Counted from the first letter of the stretch, positions 19,190-30,389 are shown. The stretch: DNA of 64,000 nucleotides from Rugalucina vietnamica (GCA_964017185.1 OZ024883.1:1054001-1118000); one strand, 5' to 3'. The notes: generated by a model not told the origin, from the sequence alone. Numbers and translations are program-made.

Positions 19190-20660
19190 CACTGACTTGT
19201 GTGTCATGACGGTAAGGGTCGGTTGACCTACTTTCCATGGTTCAGTGATTTTGCCTTATATCTTGACACTCAATTAGTATATTTTCTTACTTCTTTCAGA
19301 TTATGAGTTAGTACGACCAGGCCTTTGACCCCAATATACTTATAGGTCACTGTGACCTAATTTCACGGTTCAGTGATTTTGCCTTATATCTTGACACTGA
19401 ATTAGTATATTTTCATACTTTTTTCAGATTATGAGTGAGTATGACCAGACCTTTGACCCCAATATACTTATAGGTCACTGTGACCTAATTTCACGGTTCA
19501 GTGATTTTGCCTTATATCTCGGTACTCAAATGGTTTATGAACAATTTTCTTTCAAAGTATGTTTGCGTATGACAAGACCTTTGACCCTGAAGTAGTCCCA
19601 GGTCACTGTGACCTAATTTCACGGTTCAGTGATTTTGCCTTATATCTTGACACTCGATTAGAATATTTTCATACTTTTTTCAGATTATGAGTGAGTATGA
19701 CCAGACCTTTGACCCCAATATACTTATAGGTCTCTGTGACCTAATTTCACGGTTCAGTGATTTTTGCCTTATATCTCGGTACTCAAATGGTATATGAACA
19801 AACTTCTTTCAAAGTATGTTTGCGTATGACAAGACCTTTGACCCTGAAGTAGTCCCAGGTCACTGTGACCTAATTTCACGGTTCAGTGATTTTGCCTTAT
19901 ATCTTGACACTCAATTAGTATATTTTCATACTTTTTTCAGAGTATGAGTGAGTATGACCAGACCTTTGACCCCAACATACTTATAGGTAACTGTGACCTA
20001 ATTTCACGGTTCAGTGACTTTGCCTTATATCTCGGCACTCAAGTGGTTTATGAACAAACTTCTTTCACACTATGTTTGCGTATGACAAGACCTTTGACCC
20101 TAAAGTAGTCCTAGGTCAATATGACCTAACTTCACGGTTCAGTGATTTTCCTTTATATCTCGGCACTCAATTGGTATATGAACATACTTCTTTCACGAAA
20201 TGTATGAGTATGACAAGACCTTTGACCGTAAAGTATTCCTGGGTCACTGTGACCTAATTTCATGGTTCAGTGATTTTGCCTTATATCTCGACACTCAGTT
20301 GGTATTTTTTCATACTTCTTTCTGATTATGAATGAGTATGACCACACCTTTAACCCAAACATACTTATAGGTCACTATGACTTAATTTCATGGTTCAGTG
20401 ATTTTGCTTTATATCTCAACACTGAATGGGTATATGATCATTTTTCTTTTACATTATGAGTAAGTATCACTAGACCTTTGACCCTGCAATACTTATAGGT
20501 CAGTGTGACCTTTTTTCACGGTTCAGTGATTTTGCCTTGTGTCTTGGCACTCAGTTGGTATATTAACACACTTCTTTCACAATATGAGTGAGACCTTTAA
20601 ATCTTAGGTAGTTATAGTTAACTTTCATGGTTCAGTGATTTTGCCTTATTGCATCAAGGC
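19190..20660 (+). repeat. About 12 tandem units of roughly 120 bp
   Basis: Each unit carries TGACCTAATTTCACGGTTCA, GTGATTTTGCCTTATATCT, a CATACTT(C/T)TTTCA block and GACCTTTGACCC. Units alternate between a TTGACACTCAATTAG version and a CGGTACTCAAATGG version, suggesting a dimeric higher-order unit of about 240 bp. The array decays towards its right end. Confidence 0.85.
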
Positions 20661-21080
20661 AAAAAGATGTATGAGCATAATGCTTTGGGTTACTTGTCGG
20701 GTTTAGCCTTATGTTTGACAAAGGTCAGGGGCCAGTTTCATCAAAAAAGTTCCTAGGACAAATCTTTAAAGTGTCCTAGGACATTTTCTGAGACATGTGT
20801 AAGTCGGTTTCATCAACACGTCCTTAAAATGTCCTACGGCCTTAAATCTGCGTTTCATCAAAAGTGTCCTACTTTAACTATGCTCTTCTGTTGGGCCCCA
20901 TAAATATCATGTGCTTGATCATGTGCGATCTTATTTTAGCTGTGTAATAGCCATAAAAGTTTTAGCTTTTTCAAGCGTTTTAATCACTCGTCTAAATTGC
21001 GAAGAAAAAGAACTGGTATAAAGACGAATATTTTGTAAATTTTAAACAACCATCAATCATTAAATAATTTTCTGTTAATA

Positions 21081-22567
21081 GCAGTCACACATTAGCGTAA
21101 ACGGAGACAAACGCAAACCGGACGTGTTGAAAAAGTGCAAAATTCATCAAACGTCACGTCGGAGTCACGTTAAGGGCATTCGCTGCCAATGAAAAAGTAT
21201 TCAAACTGTTTTTCTTACCACTCTTTTTTTATTCCCAAATACAACACAAGATATTTAAAAACAAAATTAGCACAGGGTAGTGTGTATTTTTTTCAAGCTA
21301 CATGCCTCTGAATGAGACCTCTGAACACCATGCTTTAAATTTAATAATACAATTTTTAATTTTTTGAAATATACCTGTCTTGAACAAAACTTAACCTAGA
21401 ATGCTTTCGAAAGTCTTAATATTTACCTAATGTAGACTATTATGGACCAAAAGCATAGAAAAATTTGCAACTTGAAGTGGTTGACAAAATTTTCAGACTC
21501 ATTATACAACCCTACCCCCATGCTTGAAAACTAGGAAAAGTTCAATATTTTGAAATGGGCCCAAAACCCATATTTGTTGATTCAAACTTTTTCTTGTATT
21601 TTCACACAACATAGAACTTGGTAACATTGTTCTACTAAAAGAAAGAAATATGTAGGGTAGTGAGCATATAAAAGAGAACCAACAACTTGAAAATCGCCAT
21701 TTTAAGCCATTTTCCGGCCGTTTTGTTTCTTAGATCCCATTTCATAAAACCACCCAAAATTTTAAAACTAGCACACCAAAGGCAGAAAGACTGACTTAGA
21801 AGACCCTGTACACATATACTGAGCTGCTAAAATAACTAGTGCAATTAAATTGACGATGTGAAATATTTAAGTTTAATTTACCCTACCCCCTAAATTTTAC
21901 TGACAACTAAAATTTTCTGAAAAGTTGCAGAAAATGGGGTTAAAAAATGAAGTTCATTAGATTGGCAATTTTCATGGCTCGTTCAATGCATATCATCAAT
22001 ATATATCCAAATGTAAAATATTAGGAAAATATCTGCAACAATTTACGAGATATTCAGCAAAAGAAAAACCGGAAGTTCCGAAATGTCAAATGTTAGCAGC
22101 GAACATCCTTAAAACGCGTTACAGGCGCGTCATGTACGCTTTGTGTTCGTCATTGTACGTCGTTATACGTCAGTGCACGTTCCAAGTGCGTTTGGGCTCA
22201 ATACTGGACTCGGCGAGTCGCGAACTTATAAGTTAAACACGCGTTACAGGTGCGCTGAATGCAGGCACGTCAATGAACGCAACATGGGCGTTCCAATTTT
22301 AAGAGACATTGGTTTGGACGCTTGCCGAACGCTTTGAATAGTAATGTTCCCCAAGCGGGTATGAGACGTGCGATAAATACGGTGATACGGTTTAATGTGT
22401 CTGGGGCGTAACCCAAACTTACTCCAAGTTTGTCAGCGTGCCTGAGTCGCATGCAACTGTGTGACTAATTGAAGTTTTTAAAAGAGGCAAATTAATTGTT
22501 ATACTTCCAAAATCTTCAGCGCAAGGCGCGCGTTTGTCTTTCCGTTTACTCGCTAATGTGTGACTGC
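21081..22567. mobile_element. TIR element (GCAGTCACACATTAGCG)
   Basis: The left end GCAGTCACACATTAGCGTAA and the right end (reverse complement GCAGTCACACATTAGCGAGT) match, followed on both sides by AAACGGA...GACAAACGC. The interior is non-coding, with CCCTACCCCC words, then an ACGT/GCGTT-rich part shared with 13240-13640. The same TIR occurs alone at about 57533 and 57639. No target duplication is evident. Confidence 0.75.
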
Positions 22568-23617
22568 TCTTTATGTCACATACTCTGTTTTGTGTTGTGT
22601 GGCGAGGGTTCGCGGATGGGTGCCTGAGTAGGGCTCAAGTGAACCCCTCTTTTTGACCAAATTATTTCGTTTTCATTGAAAATAATATGACAAAATTTTA
22701 GGCGAAAATACGTATGAAAAAGAACCCTCTTTGTAAGTTTTAACCGCCTCTCTTGAAATTCTTGATGCCAACGTCTGTTGGAGTGAAACGTGGAAAGTGT
22801 ATGATATCAGCAGTTTACACACTTCGTTTCTTACAGCATCATGGTTGATAGGTTGTCGTGGTGACCTACAATGGTACATTTTCGAATAAATAAACAATAA
22901 AAAAAAATTCTCAAATTTGTTTTGGGACAAAGAAGTATTTGGGACTGTACGTGCAGCAATTTGTGCACATTTTAATTCGAGTAGGGTTTGAAACGTGTTT
23001 GCTATCTTAACGTTTAAGTTGTCTAAGCGTCGACTGGATGTGTTTTCGATATTTCTGACACAGTCAACTTAATAGAATTATTTTTGTGAAAGTTATTTAG
23101 CGTTGTTCAACAGCCGTTGAAATATATATTTTCAAACTTCAAAATATCGTTATAAAATGTTTAAGATCGACGATCCTCCAAACTTATGAGGATGATTGTA
23201 CTTTTATATTATATGAATAGAGGGTTTCCAATTCAGGGTTGGGTTAATTCTGTCCTTCTGTCTGTTCGTCCAGTCTTCTGTGTTTTCCGACGTCGGTGCC
23301 ACCTCTCAAAGATAAAATGAGCATGTACATAATCACCGGCCTCCAATTAATGTCTCTTTAAAAGCAGCAGCGACGGGTAGTAGACCTAACTATACTTTGA
23401 GGGCTTCGTGGAGGATTGGGAATGACAAACGAGTGTCCCTCTCTAAACGATTGCGTTACCTAGATTAACCGCTGCATGTAGCACACGGGTAGGTCAGCAT
23501 TTTCTTTAGCCTCCAATACCAATTGAAAGGCAGTAGCGGTTTCTAGCACACCAGTCTTTCGGATGAGACTTTAAACCGAGCTCACGTCTCCATATGACCT
23601 TAGCTGTTGAGTGGGAC
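22568..23617. other. Unassigned interior of the GGGCCAG element
   Basis: A minus-strand reading at 22673-22930 is open for 85 codons. Its central part (about 22690-22880) follows an acceptor-like CATTGTAG on that strand, but no family is recognised, so it is not called as a gene. The rest is AT-rich with nothing identifiable. Confidence 0.3.
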
Positions 23618-23626
23618 GAAAAACAC

Positions 23627-23731
23627 TAGATCAGCTGGCTAACTGTCACTCCGCTCCACTTCGGTACCTCGTTCCACTTCTGATATGGTATGGAGAGGTT
23701 GTACGGAATACCGATGGAAATATTCCGTCTA
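23627..23731 (+). mobile_element. 105-bp MITE, 9-bp target duplication
   Basis: It starts TAGATCAGCTGGCTAACTG and ends ATTCCGTCTA. GAAAAACAC lies directly on both sides (23618-23626 and 23732-23740). Only the outermost TAGA/TCTA are inverted. The 9-bp duplication is the size made by Mutator-like elements. Confidence 0.85.
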
Positions 23732-24260
23732 GAAAAACACCAAATCAACCAATTTCTAGTACATGTACAACATTTAGGACAAAAATTGTCAGATAGGACG
23801 CCAAAATAGTTGTCCTACGTTTAAGACAAAATCTGAGAACTTCCTAAATTTTTTGAGTTTGATGAAACACAACTTTTGTCTTTAAAACGTCCTGGGACAT
23901 TTTCAAGGACAAAATCGTGTCTTAAACACTTTGATGAAACTGGCCCCAGAAGCAGTCGAGCATGCTGTCCTGCGACAGCTCTTATTTTAAATCTTCTTCT
24001 TCAGAACCAGAAGGCCTATGATTTTGAAACTTGGCTTGAAGCATTAAGGAACGGAGGTCTACAACATGACCCTGGAATGACCTTGACCTATTTCACGGCA
24101 AGGTCAACTTAGATCGCCCATGCATTTGAATGGAGAAAATTGTTAAAATGTCATTTGAAGAACAAAACTTGCAGTTAATTGGCAAATGCACTTAATGTTT
24201 ATGAGTTGAAAAAGACATTGACTCCATGAGTTATTCTGACCCTGCCCTAGGGTTATATAC

Positions 24261-24362
24261 TAGATCAGCTGGCTAACTGTCACTCCGCTCCACTTCGGTA
24301 CCTCGTTCCACTTCCCTGACATGGAGAGATTTAACGGAATACCGATGGAAATATTCCGTCTA
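24261..24362 (+). mobile_element. 102-bp MITE, 9-bp target duplication
   Basis: Same family as 23627-23731. GTTATATAC flanks it exactly (24252-24260 and 24363-24371). It lies inside the AGCTCAC element. Confidence 0.85.
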
Positions 24363-24926
24363 GTTATATACATGCATTGTACCATTCTAGTCTAACAAGT
24401 TTATTGGTGCATGTATATATCTCAGGTCTCAGGTGAGCGTTTACAGGACCTTTGGTCCTCTGGTCTTAGTTTTGCTCCAAACCTTAGATTGTGGGTACTC
24501 GTTAGACCCGCCTCGGCGAGGCGGGTTTAACGTGTACATTCAGTCTATGTTTCGGGGGAAAATAAGAAAAATATTAAAAAAATTTCAGCTGATTCTGAAG
24601 GGCCAGTTTTCGTATTGAATGCGGGAAGCCTAGTAGTAGTTTAACGGCCCATTTTATTTCCCTGAGAACTAGTCATTACGAAAACTTGCCCATGCAATAT
24701 ACAGAGATTTTTTCACCAGTAAAAATTGAAAATTTCATGAGAAAAATTTTGATATTTTTTTCTTATTTTAGCTCAAAACATAGATTGTGGGTACACGTTA
24801 GAACCGCCTCGCAATCTATGTTTTGGAGCAAAAATAAGAAAAATAGGTATACCCCTGCATACCCCAGTTTTACTATGTAAAAGTGGGGTTTGAGGGAGTA
24901 TACTTTACACGGACATGTTTTCCTGA

Positions 24927-25064
24927 TAGAACGGCCCATTTTATTTCCATGAGAACTTACTAGTTATAGACAAGATAACCTCGTTGTTTTTATGGCATCT
25001 TGAAATGTAACAGCATTTGTGTTAGCTAACTGACATCTACAGCCAAAATTAAAATTATATTTGT
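24927..25064. other. Unassigned spacer
   Basis: No feature supported. Confidence 0.3.
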
Positions 25065-25393
25065 TTCTCCTTACCCGACCGACCCTAAAAAATGCCCCTA
25101 CCCAAAAAAATTTATTTCAATATTTCATACAAGATTATTTTTTCTATTATTGTTAATTATAAAGAGGCAAAAATTTCTTGTTTTAGAAGGATGCATTGTC
25201 TGATAATGCTTTCAATGATAGCCTAGATAGGTAAGTATTATTTCTGCAATCAAGTTTTAGCTATATTTGAACAACTAAAAACAAAATCAATCTATATAAA
25301 ACCTGAGAAAATAAAAATAAAATAATATTCCGACCGACTGACCCACACAGGTCTGAGAAACAGGGTCGGGTAAGGTGAAACAAAAATATTTCT
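25065..25393. mobile_element. MITE of about 330 bp (TTACCCGACC TIRs)
   Basis: The left end contains TTGTTTCTCCTTACCCGACC and the right end the reverse complement of TTGTTTCACCTTACCCGACC; the interior is AT-rich without ORFs. TIRs are about 30 bp. The target duplication could not be fixed. Confidence 0.65.
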
Positions 25394-25482
25394 AAGGTTG
25401 GCCTAATGAATAATATCAGGGAACAAGTGGGATGGTTCTGTGTTAACTCATATAAGCCTGGCGTCCTTTTTATGGGACATTG

Positions 25483-25549
25483 GCAAACAGCATAGCCCTA
25501 GATGTGACGCCGCAGAACGCGGCGTCCCATTTGGGGCTACTCTGTTTGC
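25483..25549. repeat. Long hairpin with GACGCCGC/GCGGCGTC core
   Basis: An 8-bp perfect stem (25506-25513 with 25519-25526, loop AGAAC) sits inside an outer stem pairing GCAAACAGCATAGCCC (from 25483) with GGGGCTACTCTGTTTGC (to 25549). Length and shape would also suit a small-RNA precursor, but nothing else supports that. Confidence 0.5.
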
Positions 25550-25854
25550 TCGGGGAAATTTCATCGAAAAATGAGATAAAAAGAAAAAGTCACTCCTAAC
25601 ATTCCTAAAAAAGAAAGTGGACTCATCCACTTGATAATGGTTGGAGAATCCATTCGTTAAATATGGGTCAATATGATTATACTGTAAAACGCTTTTAAAA
25701 ATAAGCAAGCAACTACATACAGTGTATATTTATTGTTGTAAAGACTATACGTTGATATAAACAAGCTTTGAGCTCTATATGGTGCATTTGCATCTATTAC
25801 AAGATATGAAGTATGAAAAATGCTGTATATAATTAAAAGAAGGAACAAATACAA

Positions 25855-25975
25855 CTTAAAACTGAGTTCCTTTAAGAGCAGTGAACACATTAACGAGAAA
25901 GGGGATGGGACATACCGCGGTTTCGACTATTAAAGTCTCGTCAGTGACCCATTAGATTTAGCAACATGGAACCAA
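25855..25975 (+). repeat. Boundary repeat D, copy 1
   Basis: It contains CCTTTAAGAGCAGTGAACAC, CCGCGGTTTCGACTATT and CTCGTCAGTGACCCATTAG. The same sequence occurs on the minus strand at 33868-33978 and 34242-34342 inside the satellite. Its first part also follows both plus-strand satellite arms (51850-51885 and 62045-62095). Confidence 0.7.
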
Positions 25976-26809
25976 ACAGAATTAATGAATACTTCTTAAT
26001 ACGGAATTTCCCTCTAGTCGTGTCCTCTTCGCACATCTTTCACGTTCGTCTTCTGATGCACTACGAATCAAGTACATAACATTTAAGTCGTATTAAGTAA
26101 TAACAGACTTTCTAAGACAGGGTTTTGATGTTCGTAACGGAGAGTCACGGAATAAACTGCATCCAGAGAGTTGTTCCCCTTTACAATTAAATAAGAAAAT
26201 GATATGCAAATTAGGTTTATTCCGTATTTAATATTTCATAACTATAAGTCTAAGAAATCTGGAGGGTGGGTGGGTATATGGTGGAAGGTGGTGGTAATAT
26301 AGCGGGAATATATTACGGAAATATACGAAGCATCAAATCCTTGGCTTAACAAATCAAATCATTCCGCAAAACAATTGATTGCGATGCAGCTAAAATGGCA
26401 TATTTCTTCAAATACAGGAATAATTTGAGATAACTGCTGAAAGGTAAGATTAGAAAGTACAGAGAGTGTATAGTCAAATTAATGACCCACCCCAGACACC
26501 AAGTGGTAGGACATGATAACTACAGGGACAGCCTTTAGCCACACTAAATATATGACTCCTATTCAGACCTCATAAAGGAGTCATTTAACACCAGCAATAA
26601 TTATTGTCTTGGTGCATGTTTAAGTTTATTTCGTGATACAGGCCACCGGCCCACAACACATTATTCTTATTTCTATGAAGAAGGCTATGAAACAACAAGA
26701 CTTTCTTCGTACTTTGCTCTATAAAGATAAACAACCAATACTTGAAAGCTTCTAGGCTATCCCATGAATATGTGTTTGCCTTGATGCATCAACTAGTTGC
26801 AAATAAATA
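25976..26809. other. No gene recognised
   Basis: AT-rich, with no ORF, RNA gene or repeat boundary that I can support. Confidence 0.35.
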
Positions 26810-27479
26810 GAGAAGGGTCTACTTGCAACATCATTGCTGAGTACGTCCGTACCCAGTACGTTTTTATATCTCTGCCCAGTACGTTATAAGAGTTATCGTT
26901 ATTTCTTAAAAAAGCTATTTTAAGCTAAATATAAATAGACTTAATAGACTTATATATGTTTTTACCATATTATGACAATTAGTCCTTTTTGTGGTCTAAT
27001 TCATAATAAGAGTAATTCATAATAAGAATATTTTTATAGCTTAATTTTATTTGATGACGTTCATGTGTAACATTCACAGTCTAAATATAATATTAAATCT
27101 ACATGTAGTCTTCGACTTTAAACCCACCTGAATATAATAAAATTTGAAATTGAAGGGTATATAAATTACGTGTTGAAACTTTAAAAAGCGATTTTACATT
27201 AGTCCGGCAGATTAATTTATACATATGTAACAGTCAGATAGTGTTTGTTTATTTACGTCCCAGTAAACGATGTTTCAGTCATTGTCCTGGCGGGCGAAAG
27301 CTAATCTAGTTGTTAGATTTGGGCATGAAAGGGCACGTACATGCGACCCATTTCCTACCGAATTTCTTTCTGATTGCATCATTTTTTTATAATCTCTCTA
27401 TTATCATGATTCCAGAAACATGATCCCTGAACAACAATTTAATTAAAATGCCTTTACGAATGCAAAACTAACACTTATG

Positions 27480-27532
27480 ATGGATATAAGTGTTGTTGTG
27501 ATCATAAAAGTTCAATCGACGTTTTGGATTTA

Positions 27533-27563
<31 letters not shown>

Positions 27564-27897
27564 ACTTTTTTGAATCAGTTTTACGTCCCTTTCAATATTA
27601 TTTCAGCTCATATGAGAACGGCCAATCAGAAGGTGGGGCGAAAACGGGAGAACCCCTAGAAAACCCACCTGGCACACCCGCAAGCAGAACTTGGCTTGTC
27701 TCACATGTGGCCAGAGCGGAGCTCGAACCCACACCAGGGCGGGCCCCGTGGCCGAGCGGTTAAGAGCGCTGTTTCTTAATCATTCGATCACCTCACCGCC
27801 GTAAATGGTGTGGGTTCGAGTCCCGATCTGGCCACATGTGAGACAAGCCAAGTTCTGCTTGCGGGTGTGCCAGGGACGTGAAAGGGACGTAAAACTG

Positions 27898-27955
<58 letters not shown>

Positions 27956-28030
27956 AGAGACAGAGATGACATGATCGAGTTATTAAGAAACAGCGCTCTT
28001 AATCGCTCGGCCACTGGAGCCGTCATTGTA
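27480..28030 (-). mobile_element. tRNA-Leu/Ser-like SINE, split by another SINE
   Basis: On the minus strand the head contains the A-box TGGCCGAGCGATTAAGAGCG (28000-28020), and the B-box GGTTCGAGCTCC lies across the insert at about 27720. The body reads CACATGTGAGACAAGCCAAG and CTTCTGATTGGCCGTTCTC. The tail region is a C-run followed by CA repeats at 27533-27564. It is separated by a plus-strand SINE at about 27741-27954. Confidence 0.75.
27741..27954 (+). mobile_element. tRNA-Leu/Ser-like SINE with internal deletion and poly(A)
   Basis: A-box TGGCCGAGCGGTTAAGAGCG and B-box GGTTCGAGTCC lie about 50 bases apart, a long-variable-arm (class II) tRNA layout. The body is cut short: GGGTGTGCCAGG joins directly to GACGTGAAAGGGACG, omitting about 80 bases present in other copies. 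It ends in a 54-nt A run (27901-27954). Confidence 0.8.
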
Positions 28031-28050
28031 TGTATCGAGTCAACAATTAT

Positions 28051-29395
28051 TAGCTTTCTGAGCCGAAGGCTCACAAAGTGAGATGGTCATGCTCCGGCGT
28101 CCGTCCGTCGTCCGTCCGTCCACATTTTCAAAGATCTTCTCCTCTCAAACCGCTTAGCCTATCAAAACCAAACTTCATGTGAAGCATCCCTAGGAAGGGG
28201 GAACCAATGTTTGTATAAATTGTCCAGGTCACATGACCAAGATGGCCGCCATGGCTATAAATCGCAAAAACCTTAAAAATATTCTTCTCCAGAACCAGAA
28301 GGCCTATGATTTTGAAACCTGGCATGAAGCATCAGGGAGAGGAGCTCTACAAAGTTTATATAAATCATGAACTTGGGATGACCTTGACCTATTTTACAGC
28401 AAGGTCAACATAGGTCGCCCATGTATTTGTATGGGGAAAATTGTCAAAATGTCATTTGAAGGGAAAAACTTGAAGGGAAAGGGTAAATGGACTGAACATT
28501 TATGATTCTGAAAAAATGCACCCCAGGGGCTGGTCTACCCCCACTCCGGGGCAATATACATGTATATTGCCATAATATTCAAAGATCTTCTTCTCTGAAA
28601 CTACTTGGTCAATCAAAGCCAAACTTCATGTGGAGCATCCTAAGGAAGTTGGAACAAAAGTTTATATAAATGGTCCAGATCACATGACCAAGATGGCCGC
28701 CATGGCTATAAATAGAAAAAAATATCTTTCTCCAGAACAATAAGGTCTATGATTTTGAAACTTGGCATGAAGCACAGGGAAAGGAGCTCTACATAGTTTA
28801 TATAAATCATGACCCAGGAATGACCTTGACATATTTTATGGCAAGGTCAACATAGGTGGCCCATGCATTTGAAGGGGAAATTTGTCAAAAAGTCATTTGA
28901 AGAGAAAAACATTAAGGAAATGGGCAAATGGACTGAAGATATATGATTCTTAAAAATGGACCCAATGGGCCGGTCTGCCCCCACCCTGGGGCAATATAAA
29001 TGAATATCACCATAATATTCAAAGATCTTCTTCTCTGAAACCGCTTGGCCAATCAAAGCCCGGCAAATTTGATATAAAGCACATGTAGGAAGGAGAAACA
29101 AATGTGTACATAAATAATCCAGGTCACATGACCAAGATGGCCGCCATGTCCATACATGGTAAAAATCATTCTAAAATCTTTTTCTATGGAACGGGTGGAC
29201 CAATTTCAACAAAACTAGGCATGTAGCATTGTAGACTAGAGTACTATATGCGTGCATAAAATTATGACCCTGTGATAACCTTGACCTATTTTACGACAAG
29301 GTCAATATAGTTCGTCCATGACCATACTAGTCAAACAGGTTTATTGGTATATATCCCTGATCTCAGGTGAGCGTTTACAGGACCATTGGTCCTCT
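28051..29395 (+). mobile_element. AGCTCAC repeat element, second copy
   Basis: The head is CTGAGCCGAAGGCTCAC with a GTCCGTCC run; about three units each contain AAGATGGCCGCCATGG, and the end reads TCTCAGGTGAGCGTTTACAG then GACCATTGGTCCTCTAG. The other two X copies lack it at the same place (GTATCGAGTCAACA joined directly to TTTTCAGCTATGTC), so they serve as empty sites. Confidence 0.8.
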
Positions 29396-29399
29396 AGTA

Positions 29400-29575
29400 C
29401 AGGTTTTCAGCTATGTCTGGACAAAGCCAGCGCTTTTTGAGTATTAACCATTACTGTTGTGAGTTAATGTTGTCTTGCTCAAGGACACGGCCCGGAAACC
29501 CCTAGTGGGAATCAAACCCAATACCTCTCGATTCGGAGGCCGGTGCTCTACCACAAGGCTATCGTGCTCCATAAA
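29400..29575 (-). mobile_element. tRNA-Arg-like SINE
   Basis: On the minus strand it begins GGAGCACGATAGCCTTGTGG (A-box TAGCCTTGTGGTAGAGCACC) and has the B-box GGGTTTGATTCCC. The body runs to GCTTTGTCCAGACATAGCTG. Another copy lies at 57290-57457; the third X has only the body. The tRNA assignment is tentative. Confidence 0.65.
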
Positions 29576-29681
29576 ATTCATATAAACAGCCAAGAAACAG
29601 GCATGTTTATGAAAGTTTTTTTACGATATATTCGTTTATCGAGATACATTAGAAAAAAAGAAAGATTATTTCTCAATCCAG

Positions 29682-29747
29682 GTATCACAAGCGCGGAAAT
29701 GTTTCCAAACGCGGATGTGAACCAGTACATCGCGGAAATACACAAGG
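29682..29747 (+). CDS. Candidate orphan exon, 66 bp
   Basis: It is preceded by an acceptor-like TTATTTCTCAATCCAG and followed by a donor-like AAG|GTACGA. The 22 codons between (ITSAEMFPNADVNQYIAEIHK) have mixed, protein-like composition unlike the surrounding AT-rich DNA. It lies in a stretch (29580-30058) missing from the other X copies. No family is recognised, and chance is a real possibility. Confidence 0.2.
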
Positions 29748-30389
29748 TACGAAAACATGCGGCTATAGCATTTAAGTGCTGGTTCAGATAAATAAATGTT
29801 TAATTATTATAAAACACGTATTATATTACAAGTTTCAACAATAAAACGCTTTGCAATTTAATATGCATGGTTGCCATAGCAACAAACCGAACACCACTGG
29901 AGGAAAAATCTAAGATTTCCTTGTTTTAGGGGTTTTCAGATACCTTTATGTCAGAAGCTCTGCGTATCTCGGACGGTCTTACGCATAACGAATAAGTTCT
30001 ACATGCGGTAAATACGCTTTGAACGCTTTCGACGTCTTTGTATGGTCCTCGCCCATTTGTGGCCTAAATAAATAGAAGGGCTGCTTGTGCCTCCAGGCAA
30101 AGCTTCTACGCTACCGACTGACCGTCTGATCATGTCTGAGACTGCCCAAGGAAAGTGGCCAAAGTCAATCATCCATACAAAGTTTATATGGGTCATTACC
30201 AAAAAATGGAGCAATCCAGAAAACTGTAAGGCAAAACAAAAAAAAAATCGTTGTCCAGTTTTTCTTTTTTAATGAGATAGTTTTATTAACAATAGCATTT
30301 AGAATATAGAAATAAAATATGCCGAGTTTAACTGAACAAATTGTGCACCAGCATTAATCAATTGTATGGTACCCTTGAAAAAATATCAG

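Larger units (their letters stand above)
20729..23946. mobile_element. TIR element (GGGCCAGTTTCATCAAA) with CAG duplication
   Basis: The left end reads GGGCCAGTTTCATCAAA and the right end is its reverse complement; inside, both TIRs contain several copies of GTCCTAGGACA-like words. CAG occurs at 20726-20728 and 23947-23949, and excision would rejoin CAAAGGTCAG with AAGCAGTCGAGC of the AGCTCGAC element. No transposase was found. The 3-bp duplication and GGGCC end resemble Harbinger-type elements, but the target is not TWA. Confidence 0.65.
18323..23985 (+). mobile_element. AGCTCGAC repeat element inserted in the AGCTCAC element
   Basis: It opens TTTTTAGCTCGACTGCACGA and closes with GTCGAGCATGCTGTCCTGCG then ACAGCTCTT, the ends of another common bivalve repeat. 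Its interior has two tandem arrays (18440-19120 and 19190-20660). The last part is separated from the rest by the TIR element at 20729-23946. Confidence 0.7.
16722..24460 (+). mobile_element. AGCTCACCTGAGCC repeat element with about 455-bp internal tandem units
   Basis: It opens AGCTCACCTGAGCCGAAGGC and ends GGACCTTTGGTCCTCTGGTC; a shorter copy with the same ends lies at 28051-29395. After a GTCCGTC-rich head come tandem units of about 455 bp (starting near 16840, 17270, 17715 and 18173), each with a GGCCGCCATGG...TATAAATAG block and a TGACCTTGACCTATTTTA block. The fourth unit is cut at 18322 and resumes at about 23986. No protein is encoded. I recognise this as a very common bivalve repeat; its transposition mechanism is unknown to me. 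Confidence 0.75.
16631..24926. mobile_element. Foldback repeat split by a nest of insertions
   Basis: The left arm (16631-16720) ends in GGGGTATACCCATTTTTAG, and the continuation (TTAGTTTTGCTCCAAACC, TTAGATTGTGGGTACTCG) appears only at 24465. The arm then meets a palindromic centre (CCGCCTCGGCGAGGCGGG), and a mirrored arm ends near 24926 (CACGGACATGTTTTCCTGAT). The inserted DNA is the AGCTCAC element. A second partial hairpin copy starts at about 24770, so the right side comprises more than one fragment. Confidence 0.65.

Noticed and set aside
27742-27835. Functional tRNA-Leu or tRNA-Ser gene
   Set aside because: The cloverleaf is degenerate, the same head occurs on other SINE copies, and a SINE body with poly(A) follows.
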